Positions 16,451 to 24,900 of a stretch of DNA of 29,984 bases are shown in pieces. Source of the stretch: a virus. Each line of letters begins with the position of its first letter. The first letter of the stretch is position 1. A model generated the notes under the pieces. That model was not told where the DNA came from. It was given only the letters and a program-made list of their open reading frames with translations, and made no database searches. The position numbers and the translations under genes are program-made. Location: the IMG/VR virus record IMGVR_UViG_3300009149_009181, positions 1 through 29,984 of that record. One strand, written 5' to 3'.

Positions 16451-17866
16451 CTACTGTGACTTTTGAATGATATTTAATAAGTCCTGTTTTGATTGATATT
16501 TCCAAAGGTTTGGAACTTCTATTCTCTTTGCTTCCTCCTTCAGTTGTTTCAATGTCATTTCTTCTATTCCCTGCTTGTTCTTAATAGGATCTACTTTTTT
16601 GTCGGAAGAGTCACTACTTTTTTGAATAATTTCTTTTTTTTCTTCCTGAGGCTTGCTAACTTCTGGAGAATCAGCAGGTTCTGTATCTACGTCTTCAAAG
16701 CCTTCGAGCGATTCGTCTACTGTTCCCTGCTGAGTCATCACGTCTTCTTCACTAAGCTCTGTGAACTCCGTATTGTCTAACCTATTAAGTTCTTGTTCCT
16801 TCTTCGCCTCTTTAACCTTTTTAGCTATCTCGAGCATAAGGTCCTTGTTAGTATACAATGCCTCTAATAGATTAGACATCCCATTCCATTTAAAATCACC
16901 TAAATCGGATTTATATGAATAAGTTTTAGTTGACTCCTTAACTATAACACCAACTTGAATAGCTTGTTCAGGAATCTCAGGGCGTACATCTATCCCTTTC
17001 TGAAAATAAATAGTAAACTCTGCTTTTTTAAAAGGGGGAGCTACTTTATTCTTTCTGATCTTGCCTCTTATTTTATGACCAGTCTTCTCACCATCTTTTC
17101 TACCGTCTATAGTAATTGCAGACTGGCTCACAATACCTAAATCAAGCCAAACTGAAGCGGCATGTTTTAAAGCACGTCCTCCAGAAACGGTAAGTGCATC
17201 ACCATATAATTGTCCTGGTGTCTGACGAGCCTGCATTATTGCTATAACGGAAATCCCAGTCTTACTTAATATAGGGGTCAGTCTTCTTAACTCTGGAGGT
17301 AGAAATCTAGCCATAAGAGCCATATTCATTTTACCGACTTCACTAGACATCTCCATTGGAGGAGCTAAAGCGTCGATACTATCAATCACTATAACCTTAA
17401 GTCCTGCTTTAATGAGCTTCTCATTATTAATAATCCCAGGGATTGCATTCTGTCTTTTGCCTTGGATCGCAGGCTTCCCAAGTAAAAGCTCGAATACCGC
17501 TTTAGCGTCATTGGTCTGCGATACCATAATCCTATCTATGTCTACCCCAAGTCTTTGAGTCCAATCAGGATCAAAAGTATACTCGGCATCAATATAGTAT
17601 CCTATCCCGCCCGTTTTTTGTGCTTCTTTAATAATTGAAAGGGCTAATAATGATTTACCTGAACTCTCAATTCCAGATAACATCATAAGCCTACCACAAG
17701 GTACCCCTCCAACCCCAATAGCATCATTGAGGTTGAAAGAGCCCGTACTTACTGATTCGATATTGGATCTAAAATCATCCTTAGGCATAAATACACTCGC
17801 TGTACCATATTGTTTACGAACTTCTGCTATCCCCTCTTGTAAAGTCTTAAGCTTCTTCTCTGACAT
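16451..17866 (-). CDS. recA: RecA-type recombinase with extended C-terminus
   Basis: This 471-aa strand-exchange ATPase is longer than bacterial RecA (about 350 aa). The core is clear. Walker A is GIESSGKS (65-72). A DAEYTFD segment carries the catalytic Glu (E95). Walker B is VIVIDSIDAL (158-167). Loop 2 reads QARQTPGQLYGDALTVSGGR (213-232), followed by ALKHAASVWLDL. After about residue 370 comes an extra acidic, Glu/Ser/Lys-rich linker. A final segment of about 40 residues (MTLKQLKEEAKRIEVPNLWK) resembles SAP or Rho-N type helical nucleic-acid-binding domains. The first 20 bases overlap the end of the resolvase gene, and an AAGGAT site precedes the ATG. The phage probably uses it for recombination-dependent replication and repair. 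Confidence 0.93.
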   Translation of the reverse strand: MSEKKLKTLQEGIAEVRKQYGTASVFMPKDDFRSNIESVSTGSFNLNDAIGVGGVPCGRLMMLSGIESSGKSLLALSIIKEAQKTGGIGYYIDAEYTFDPDWTQRLGVDIDRIMVSQTNDAKAVFELLLGKPAIQGKRQNAIPGIINNEKLIKAGLKVIVIDSIDALAPPMEMSSEVGKMNMALMARFLPPELRRLTPILSKTGISVIAIMQARQTPGQLYGDALTVSGGRALKHAASVWLDLGIVSQSAITIDGRKDGEKTGHKIRGKIRKNKVAPPFKKAEFTIYFQKGIDVRPEIPEQAIQVGVIVKESTKTYSYKSDLGDFKWNGMSNLLEALYTNKDLMLEIAKKVKEAKKEQELNRLDNTEFTELSEEDVMTQQGTVDESLEGFEDVDTEPADSPEVSKPQEEKKEIIQKSSDSSDKKVDPIKNKQGIEEMTLKQLKEEAKRIEVPNLWKYQSKQDLLNIIQKSQ

Positions 17867-18287
17867 CTTTATCCTTTTCTTTTATGGTTATGAAATCTTC
17901 TCGAAAATTACACTGACCTTTTTTTGTGCAACTCTCTGTAACATATTCCTTAACCAGATTTGTAAAATCTGCCAAAGTTAAACAAACATACTCATCATTA
18001 TCCCTAGGCAGATGAAAAATCAAAAGTGGCATTTTGCCTTCAGGACAGTCATCCTTCGCTTGCTTAAGCCATGCAGGTACTGATAAAGCCTTTTGGTTCT
18101 TGCATTCGACACTAAAAGGAAAGTTATCGTCTTGACGATCAATAGGAACAATATCGCCTGTTATCTTTTCTTTAGCCCAGCCTCCACTTAATGGAGTACG
18201 TCTAAATTGCTCACCCCAAACCGCTTCAAGAATGTGTGCTACTTTCCTTTCGTAGGTAAAGCCTTTTCGTCTTGATGTTTTCCCCAT
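17847..18287 (-). CDS. Holliday-junction-resolvase-like PD-(D/E)XK nuclease
   Basis: This 146-aa protein matches the size and motif order of small phage and archaeal Hjc-like resolvases. It has RRKGFTYERKVAHIL (E13) in the first helix, then GWAKEKITGDIV (D45), then FSVECKNQ (E61, K63). These are the acidic, GD and E-x-K positions of the PD-(D/E)XK fold. An AWLKQAKDD helix and a beta-rich C-terminus follow. It would cut branched recombination or replication intermediates, which fits its place between ssb and recA. The ATG is four bases after the SSB stop, with AGGGAT as the ribosome-binding site. Another structure-specific nuclease of the same fold is possible. Confidence 0.8.
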   Translation of the reverse strand: MGKTSRRKGFTYERKVAHILEAVWGEQFRRTPLSGGWAKEKITGDIVPIDRQDDNFPFSVECKNQKALSVPAWLKQAKDDCPEGKMPLLIFHLPRDNDEYVCLTLADFTNLVKEYVTESCTKKGQCNFREDFITIKEKDKDVREEA

Positions 18288-18293
18288 TTATCC

Positions 18294-19055
18294 CTACAAG
18301 TCTAAGAATTCATCATCACTAGTAGCTGACTCAGTAGTAGTAGCTGCTGCAGGAGTAGTAACTGCTGCAGGAGTAGTAACTGGTGTAGTCGCTGGCGTAT
18401 CGTCTAATACGTCATCAAATCCTGCTGCTGCTGCAGTAGAAGCGTTAACGTTAACAGTTGCTGCACCAGTCATTACACTATTGATTTTATCAGGAGTCCA
18501 AGGATTCCCTATCTTCTGAAGATCAATAAAAGTCTCGCTTTCTTCAACGCGAGTAGCTTTTATGGCTGTTTTCTCTTCATCTGTAAGAGCACTCTTCGAA
18601 ACAGGAGCAACAGTATAAAGAGGATTCTTACCTTTTGGTCCTCTTTTGATTTTGATATCATAACCGACAACTGAACCCCAATCCTTATCTTTATTATAAT
18701 CTGCAATAGCGTTTAGAATCTGAGAACCACAATCCAGAACATTTATTATGGTTTTTCCTTCTTTTTCAGATTCAGCACGATTGATAACTTTGAACAACCA
18801 ATGAGCTTTTGCTTTACTTTCTTTTGTCCCTAATTTACAAATAGGACAGGTATTCTCGTCTGCTGTACAATTAACCTTTTTTGCTGCTCCTGAAATATCA
18901 TTTATCCAATGCTGATAATACAGAAACGGCTTACTAACTACACGGACCTGGTAATCCGCAGGCTCTTTCATAACTAAAAAAGGAATCCTAGGGCCTCCAG
19001 TACCTCCGGTACTAGCAGCTGAATCCCAATCCACTTCTCCAAATTGATACGACAT
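18294..19055 (-). CDS. ssb: Single-stranded DNA-binding protein, gp32-like
   Basis: This protein is 253 aa when started at the ATG at 19055. A longer reading from the TTG at 19067 is rejected because that TTG is within the GGAGG ribosome-binding site. The protein has a Gly/Ser-rich N-terminus, a beta-rich core and a probable zinc site: H49, C63, C70, C73 (H-x13-C-x6-C-x2-C). This closely resembles the H-x12-C-x9-C-x2-C of T4 gp32. The C-terminus has a long Thr/Pro/Ala repeat linker and an acidic tip (SDDEFLDL), the usual protein-interaction tail. It coats single-stranded DNA in replication and recombination, and is followed at once by the resolvase and RecA genes. Confidence 0.85.
   Translation of the reverse strand: MSYQFGEVDWDSAASTGGTGGPRIPFLVMKEPADYQVRVVSKPFLYYQHWINDISGAAKKVNCTADENTCPICKLGTKESKAKAHWLFKVINRAESEKEGKTIINVLDCGSQILNAIADYNKDKDWGSVVGYDIKIKRGPKGKNPLYTVAPVSKSALTDEEKTAIKATRVEESETFIDLQKIGNPWTPDKINSVMTGAATVNVNASTAAAAGFDDVLDDTPATTPVTTPAAVTTPAAATTTESATSDDEFLDL
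18344..18379 (-). repeat. 18-bp tandem repeat in the SSB linker
   Basis: The plus-strand unit ctgctgcaggagtagtaa occurs twice in exact tandem (18344-18361 and 18362-18379), with degenerate flanking copies. It encodes Thr-Thr-Pro-Ala-type repeats in the linker between the SSB core and the acidic tail. Copy number could vary by slippage, changing linker length. Confidence 0.85.
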
Positions 19056-19070
19056 CTTAACCTCCAATTG

Positions 19071-19091
19071 TTTAAACTTTAAACTGTAAAC
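19071..19091. repeat. Three 7-bp direct repeats upstream of ssb
   Basis: The plus strand shows TTTAAAC, TTTAAAC and TGTAAAC in unbroken succession, ending directly before the GGAGG ribosome-binding site of ssb. Spacing this close to the start codon could allow a repressor, or SSB itself, to act on this leader. Three AT-rich copies may also be chance. Confidence 0.55.
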
Positions 19092-19164
19092 TTATATTGT
19101 GTGAACATTAATCTTTAATCGCAGAACAAATAAGGAAAGTCACTAAAATTCTATAAACTTTGCC

Positions 19165-19755
19165 TTAAAATTCTACAAACCCTGGTTTTGTAGTTTTCAT
19201 ATCAGGGGCAGGCTGTCTTGAGGGTCTTGAGGGTCTTGAAAAAGACGGGGAGTGGGAATTTGAAGAGGCTGGAGTATTGAAATTATCTGACGATTCACTT
19301 CCTCTCCATGAATTAGCTCTCTCTGTTTCACTATGACGAGCTAATAAATTCTTACATAAAATATGAGCTCTTATGAGATTAGCATGCTTCTCTTCTAACC
19401 ATTTTAATAATGACTCAGCGGCTGTTGCTCCATTAGCTGCTTCAATATATTGATCGTCGTCTGCATATGCTTCTTTTGCAACAGTAGGAGTAACTTTCTC
19501 TTTAATCTTTCGATAGATTGAGGCACTCTTTTGTGATCTTTTTTCTGTTTCTCTTTCCCCACTAAACCTTGCTGCTTGTGCTAATAAGTCACCACAGTAA
19601 TCTGCACATCTCAGAAAAAGAGTAGCTAGATTCTCTGCATTATTAATATCTATAACACCGTCAAGAGGTATCTTTTCAATAGTGGTTTGAACATAAGTTA
19701 TATCCAAATCCATCGGATCAAATCCCTCAATACTTAAAATATCTCCGCTTTTCAT
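19165..19755 (-). CDS. Helical protein next to ssb; possible recombination mediator
   Basis: This 196-aa protein has an N-terminal segment of about 40 residues, then a helical core (about 45-145). The core includes SIYRKIKEKVTPTVAKEAYA and a Leu-rich second part (AAESLLKWLEEKHANL, then RAHILCKNLL). The tail is Ser/Pro/Arg-rich and disordered. Small helical proteins with this 'YR-x-x-K, then acidic gap, then long helix' pattern often sit beside phage ssb and recA genes, where they are thought to load recombinase (UvsY-like role). I infer that role from pattern and place only. The start overlaps the upstream stop as ATGA, and a 97-base gap precedes the ssb ATG region. Confidence 0.5.
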   Translation of the reverse strand: MKSGDILSIEGFDPMDLDITYVQTTIEKIPLDGVIDINNAENLATLFLRCADYCGDLLAQAARFSGERETEKRSQKSASIYRKIKEKVTPTVAKEAYADDDQYIEAANGATAAESLLKWLEEKHANLIRAHILCKNLLARHSETERANSWRGSESSDNFNTPASSNSHSPSFSRPSRPSRQPAPDMKTTKPGFVEF

Positions 19756-20330
19756 GCTATCCTTTGAATTGGCTTAGATGAACTACCTTTTGGTGCTAAG
19801 TTCTTTAGTCGTTCAGCCTTGGCTGCTTCTTCCCCTAATGAGCCGTCAGAAAAGACAACATCTTCCGCTGCGTCAATATCTTCTTTACTTAAGTTATCAG
19901 GAGGAGCTCCTTCATATTGTTCTTCTAAAACCTCTCTGTAAATATTGTCCCGCATCTTATTCTGTTCTTCTACTAGATCAACAGAATCTGTAGCGGTCTT
20001 ATTAGAGAGAGTTCTTGCCGGCGGTACTAGCGGCGTTTTCTTTACTTCTGGCTTATCACCTAATTTAACAATATCTTCTTCCTGTTCGATCTCTTTAATC
20101 TTTATGCATTTCATATGTATCATTAATACTCTAATAACTTTGTCCCTAATCTTTTCATCTACCCCTACATTATCTGTAAAGCGCTGTGAACCTAAAATGC
20201 CTTGTAGGTCGACAAATTGACGCATTTCTTCTTTATCTAATATCGCATTACCACAATAAGGACATTCATTTGCTTTAAGAGCTTTCTTCATCTTAACGTT
20301 TATTTCTTCTCCACAAGATTTACAAATCAT
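19752..20330 (-). CDS. Zinc-ribbon protein of unknown function
   Basis: This 192-aa protein opens with a four-Cys ribbon at its N-terminus: CKSC (3-6) and CPYC (23-26). A helical segment (about 30-80) includes KVIRVLMIHMKCIKI. The rest is acidic, Pro- and Ser-containing and looks largely disordered, ending in KPIQRIA. Ribbons of this kind bind DNA, RNA or proteins. It lies among replication and recombination genes, so a DNA-related accessory role is likely. It is coupled on both sides by ATGA overlaps (start with the 131-aa gene, stop with the 196-aa gene). Confidence 0.6.
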   Translation of the reverse strand: MICKSCGEEINVKMKKALKANECPYCGNAILDKEEMRQFVDLQGILGSQRFTDNVGVDEKIRDKVIRVLMIHMKCIKIKEIEQEEDIVKLGDKPEVKKTPLVPPARTLSNKTATDSVDLVEEQNKMRDNIYREVLEEQYEGAPPDNLSKEDIDAAEDVVFSDGSLGEEAAKAERLKNLAPKGSSSKPIQRIA

Positions 20331-20722
20331 TCAGTACCTCTCTTTTTAGAAGCCTTCTTTTTCTTATGAAGTTCATTTACACTTTGTTCTAAGGTGAGAA
20401 CTCTCTTTTTAAGAAGGTCATGGTCCTCTTCTAATTGGGAAAACTTAGCAACGTCAATAGCCTGCTGCTCCTGATCTATTCCAGACCCTGGTTCTGTTGA
20501 CTCTTCTCCTTCATCCTTAATGTATTCTTTTTTTGAAAGAATTTTAAAATCCTGAGTATGTCCTAGTTTACAAACCTTACTAGGGCTCCGCATACATCCT
20601 GCCTCTGTACTCCCCTGCCTTAGATTTGTAAAATCGTCTAAGCTTACAATGACTGCACCTTCTTTACATTGCATTTTACACGAGATATGTTGACATAAAT
20701 ATTCTATTTTAATTTTTCCCAT
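20327..20722 (-). CDS. Small Cys-containing protein with C-terminal coiled coil
   Basis: This 131-aa protein was not recognised. Its N-terminal half has cysteines at 10, 15, 19, 43 and 51 (CQHISCKMQC, then CMRSPSKVC), possibly a metal site. After an acidic Glu/Gly/Ser linker comes a heptad-like stretch (FSQLEEDHDLLKKRVLTLEQ) near 93-112, likely a short coiled coil, and a very basic KKKKASKKRG end. An AAGGGGAT ribosome-binding site precedes the ATG. It lies in the accessory cluster before ssb, and I assign no function. Confidence 0.55.
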   Translation of the reverse strand: MGKIKIEYLCQHISCKMQCKEGAVIVSLDDFTNLRQGSTEAGCMRSPSKVCKLGHTQDFKILSKKEYIKDEGEESTEPGSGIDQEQQAIDVAKFSQLEEDHDLLKKRVLTLEQSVNELHKKKKASKKRGTE

Positions 20723-20736
20723 TTTTATCCCCTTTT

Positions 20737-21216
20737 TTAATCAAGATCAAATGTAAATATTTTAGAACTCTTGCGAGTCCCTACGATCTCATACCCAAAA
20801 TCTTTTTCAATCATAATAGCTAAAATATGAGGTACATAGTATCTGTAAAACCAACCCTTCATCTTCTCGTAAAAGGTAAACCTTATTGTCGTACAAAGAC
20901 TAACCCTATCTTTTAAATTATAAGGGGCTGGTATTTCATAAGGCGTTTTGTTCTTATTCTGTGCATCAAGCCACTTATTAGTTTTTGATCCCTTACCTCT
21001 AAGTTGCGGATTAATCCTAGGATGAAAAGAACTTAAATCATGTCTATAAAGTACAATAGAACTCCCCGTATCTTTATGATACCTATCTTCTGGGAATCTA
21101 TAATAAACCTTAATAACCTTTTCTACTGACTTCGAACTACTCTTATCTGTATTCTCTTCGAGGAAATAACTTTTAGTATGTTCTTCCCAGGAAATCTCTT
21201 TATTTACCACTGGCAT
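20737..21216 (-). CDS. Hypothetical protein
   Basis: This 159-aa protein was not recognised. It is rich in Tyr, Arg and Lys, with a VEKVIKVYYRFPEDRYHKDT stretch, a YDLSSFHPRINPQL-like segment, and a C-terminal domain rich in aromatics (FYEKMKGWFYRYYVPHILAI). The alternating aromatic and basic residues suggest a compact mixed alpha/beta fold, perhaps nucleic-acid-binding. No Cys cluster, signal peptide or membrane segment is present. Its start overlaps the end of the dUTPase-family gene by 17 bases. Confidence 0.5.
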   Translation of the reverse strand: MPVVNKEISWEEHTKSYFLEENTDKSSSKSVEKVIKVYYRFPEDRYHKDTGSSIVLYRHDLSSFHPRINPQLRGKGSKTNKWLDAQNKNKTPYEIPAPYNLKDRVSLCTTIRFTFYEKMKGWFYRYYVPHILAIMIEKDFGYEIVGTRKSSKIFTFDLD

Positions 21217-21717
21217 GACTTTTTAGAAGATTGTACGTCCCTTTATATGTAGAAGCAGCTGAAGCTTTTACAAAAAGTATCTGGGCAATACGTGTGCCAA
21301 CTTCAACCTCTACAGTATTGTGGACATACATTGTTGCTCCGATATTACCTTCAAACCCTGGGTCGTATACAGATCCCGTTATAAAGACTCCACTTCTATT
21401 AAAGGTACTTCTATGAAGAACAAAAGCCGCTGCATCAATAGGTACTACGCAGTCTTCCATAGTATCGACAGAATAAGCTTTTCCTGGCTGAAGCCGAATC
21501 CAACCTGCTGAATCTGGCTGAACCTCAGAATAAATCTCACTAAAATCTGGCTTAACCTTTTTCCCAAATCTAATTATAGGGGTATTCACTGTAAAAACTT
21601 TATTTAATCGTACGTCTATGCCTGCTTGCTGCAACTGTTCCCCCACATTTATGGCAGGACAATTCTGTGCCCAACTACGAATTCTTTATCTAAAATTTCT
21701 TGGGGATTGATAATCAT
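21200..21717 (-). CDS. dUTPase/dCTP-deaminase-family protein, frame-broken near its N-terminus
   Basis: The main ORF (21200-21646, GTG start, 148 aa) has family marks: QLQQAGIDVRLNK, then FVLHRSTFNRSG, then VYDPGFEGNIGATMYVHN, then GTRIAQILFV and STYKGTYN. The typical N-terminus, about 22 residues (MIINPQEILDKEF, then HRIVLP), is instead encoded one frame away from an ATG at 21717 and ends at TAA 21651-21649. Joining the two by a -1 shift at the CCATAA gives a continuous family-like sequence, LPINVGEQLQQAG. The ATG overlaps the stop of the 58-aa gene (ATGA) and has an AGGGA site, so it looks like the true start. The Glu used by dCTP deaminases is not evident, so dUTPase activity is favoured. 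It lowers dUTP and supplies dUMP. Confidence 0.72.
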
Positions 21718-21890
21718 GCTTTGTCCCTTGTGTCTTTATCAAAAATCTTATCCATTTCTTTCTCTATTTGAATAACATATCTTCTCAACATTCTGTCAGC
21801 GATTGATAAATCCGCTAATGTCGCACCTGCCAAGTCAATAGTCCCTTCTACTTTTTCTTCACTGTTGTCTACTTTAAGAGTAATCTTCAT
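21714..21890 (-). CDS. Small hypothetical protein (58 aa)
   Basis: This 58-aa ORF starts at the ATG at 21890, with GGAG six bases upstream, and ends in TGA overlapping the ATG of the dUTPase-family gene (ATGA). It is acidic at the N-terminus (MKITLKVDNSEEKVEG) and helical at the C-terminus (ADRMLRRYVIQIEKEMDKIF). The good ribosome-binding site and the stop/start overlap argue that it is real. No function is assigned. Confidence 0.65.
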   Translation of the reverse strand: MKITLKVDNSEEKVEGTIDLAGATLADLSIADRMLRRYVIQIEKEMDKIFDKDTRDKA

Positions 21891-21906
21891 CTTTTTCTCC
21901 TTATTT

Positions 21907-21941
21907 TCTTATTACGTTATCTTATTACGTTATCTTATTAC
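21907..21941. repeat. 13-bp direct repeats (2.7 copies) before the 58-aa gene
   Basis: The plus-strand unit GTTATCTTATTAC occurs at 21916-21928 and 21929-21941, preceded by a nine-base partial copy (TCTTATTAC, 21907-21915). The repeats lie between the dnaE stop and the ribosome-binding site of the small gene, a natural place for an operator or regulatory leader. The minus-strand unit is GTAATAAGATAAC. Confidence 0.85.
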
Positions 21942-21978
21942 CTAAATCTTCTAAGAAGAAAAAAGGATAAAGTCACCA

Positions 21979-24900
21979 TTACTTTTTAGGAAAATAATTG
22001 AGCATCCCATTACCTTTTCTTCCACTCAAAAAAGTTAATTTCTTATATGATCCAAATCTCTTTGTGACAGTAGACATAATCTGAATAATCCTACCGATCT
22101 TAAAAGCTTCCTTATGTCTATTGTATTCTTCTTCGAAAACTGCAAGTTCGGCATTCCCATCTCTATCTTCTATAAAGAAATTTCTTAACGTCTTTCCGTT
22201 TCTACATTTTATTTCTTGTTTTTTAGCTTTCACGTATACCATCGTTATTACTACTTGACCTTCACCAAACTTCTCAAAATCATCTGCCAAGCTAATATAA
22301 CCACCTCGGCCCTTAGGAGGTGCGTAAGTTGCAATGAATTGATCTTCTTCATCTTTATAGGAATCAAAAATATGACTACTAACCGCCATTCCGTAAATAT
22401 CTTCTTCAAAAGCTCTTATCTCTTCATCTGTCCATTCATCTTCTCCGTACTCAAACGTTGGGTCTTCAGCTTTTTTCTTCTCAATAATCTCTTGTAATAC
22501 CTTATCCCAATTATAATCAAACGAACTTCCTTCAATAGTGTCAAGCTTATGCCTCTTCTTATGTGCTTTTAATCTTGCTCTATAGTCTTCAAAAGTCGTT
22601 TCAAGCATCTTTCGTGTAAGTCCATCACTCAAAGACTCTAGAGCATTAGCCCTTATGAGTACTTTAACAACCCGTGCATTAATCCTTTTAGTATCAACCC
22701 TATCAAAAAAATCCATTAGCCCTTTATAAGGAGCTTTCTCCATAATGTCTTCAACTGCCGCTGCTCCTACACCCTTTAATGAAGTAAGATCCCTACGAAT
22801 CTCACTCAAACTTTCACAAACAAACATGTTTCTACTCTTATTAACATCTACTGGTAAAAGCTTTATTGGATGCTTAGTACGTCGTGTCGCCCCAATATCT
22901 GACATATACATAGTTCTCTTCTTCTCGTCACTTTCTAATGACAATGCTGCTGCCCAGAACGCAGCTGGATAATTAGCCTTAAGAAACGTCATCTTATAAG
23001 AAGTTAATTCATACGAAACTGAATGGCTTTTATTGAAACCATATTCGGCAAACTTGACAATTAACCCCCAAAGTTGTTCAGCTATTTCTGTAGATACATT
23101 ATTTTTAGCACTACCTTCCATAAACTTAGATTCTTGAGCCTCCATGAGCTTTTTAATCTTCTTACCTACAGCTTTTCTTAACGTATCAGCTTCAGACATT
23201 GTAAACCCAGCAACGTCCGTAGCTATGCGCATAACCTGTTCTTGATAACACAATACTCCATATGTATCTGCTAGAATGGGCTCAGTCAATGGATGAGGAT
23301 AGGTGACTTTTTTTCTACCGTTCTTTCTGTCAGCGTATTCTTGAGTCATACCTGAGCCTAAAGGTCCTGGCCTGAATAGTGCCAATACTGCAGCGATATC
23401 GTCAATACTATTAGGTTTAGCATTCCTTAGTAGGCCTTGCATGCCTTGGCCGCTAACTTGGAAACAAGCGGAAGTCTTACCACCTCTATAAAGATTATAA
23501 GTTTTAGAAGCTCGCTTTATATCTTCGTTGGTCTCTTTCTTAAATCTTGCTTTAAGATCTTCCGTAGCATGTAAATCTTTAGCGTCATAAGCAAGTCCTT
23601 CTAAGTAGAATCTAACCTTTTTATTATGTACCTTTTTAACGTTATTTATTGCCATCTCGATAACATCTAATGACTTCAAGCCCAATACGTCTATTTTTAA
23701 ATAACCAGCATTCTCTAAAGTTGGTCCGTCATAAGCTGTAGCCACTATGTTCCCACCGGTAGCCTTATCTTTTCGAACGATCATCGGCATCGTCTCTCCT
23801 AAAGACGTAGTACTAACTATTACTCCGGCTGCATGGATACCCATCTGGCGAGTTAATCCTTCAAACTTTAATAAAGCATCTTTAAGTTTTTTCCCTTTAG
23901 GATAAGGTAAGTCTATCTCACAGTAATTTCGAAAATCTTCTGATTGATCATAAGCTTCTTGAAAAGTTATGTCAGGGTTATCATCAGGAATACTTTTACT
24001 TATCCTGTCACCAAGTCTGAAACTCTCACTTTTATCGCCACCTAATTCTAGCGACCGTACTACATCTTTTACACATGCCCTAACTTTCATCGTCCCGAAG
24101 GTTGCTATGCTTGCAACTTTATCTTCTCCATATTTGTCAATCAGATATTGCTTCACTTCATCACGTTTTGACTGACAAATATCTGAATCAATATCTGGCA
24201 TCGAAATTCTATCTTTATTAAGAAATCTAGAAAATAGCAACCCATATTTAATAGGATCAACTTTTGTAATATCAAGGAGGAATGACAATAAACATCCCGC
24301 TGCTGAACCCCTACCTACTCCTTTAGGTATCTTGTTCTTTACGCAAAACTCTAACATATCTCCTACAATTAAGAAATACTCTGTAAAGTTCATACCTTCA
24401 ATGACTTCCAACTCTTCTTTGAGCCGATCCATGTAGTCTTTTCTTTTTCCAGGGGTTTTCTTAAATACACCGCTAAGCTTAGTCTTCATCCCTTGCTGAA
24501 TCTTATAGCGAAGATATTTAGCTATCCTGTTCTTATCCTTATACCGCCCAGTCTCCTTAACTTTTCGTTCCCATTCTTCAAACTCTTTATCTTCAGGGAT
24601 CGGAAATGGAGGGATCTTATAATCTTCGCCTGCTTCAATATAAGTAGCCGGTTCACATTGATCAGCAATTCTACGTGTATTGTCAATGTATTCTTGAGGG
24701 AATTCTTTAAGGATCTCCTCTTCAGAGATCAATGGTGTAGCTTCAAAGAATAACCTTTTTTCATCATCAATAGTTCGTTTAGACTGAACTGCTAATAACA
24801 CGTGATGAAACTCTCTGTCTTCAGGATAAACGTAATGTGAATCAAGCGCAACTACTATAGGCGTTTTTGTCTTTTTGGCAAGCGCTTCTATCTTTTTATT

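Noticed and set aside
19056-19067. TTG start giving SSB four extra residues
   Set aside because: The TTG is part of the GGAGG ribosome-binding site, and the ATG at 19055 is correctly spaced.
21907-21941. CRISPR-like array
   Set aside because: The 13-bp units are contiguous with no spacers and there are no cas genes; they are simple direct repeats.
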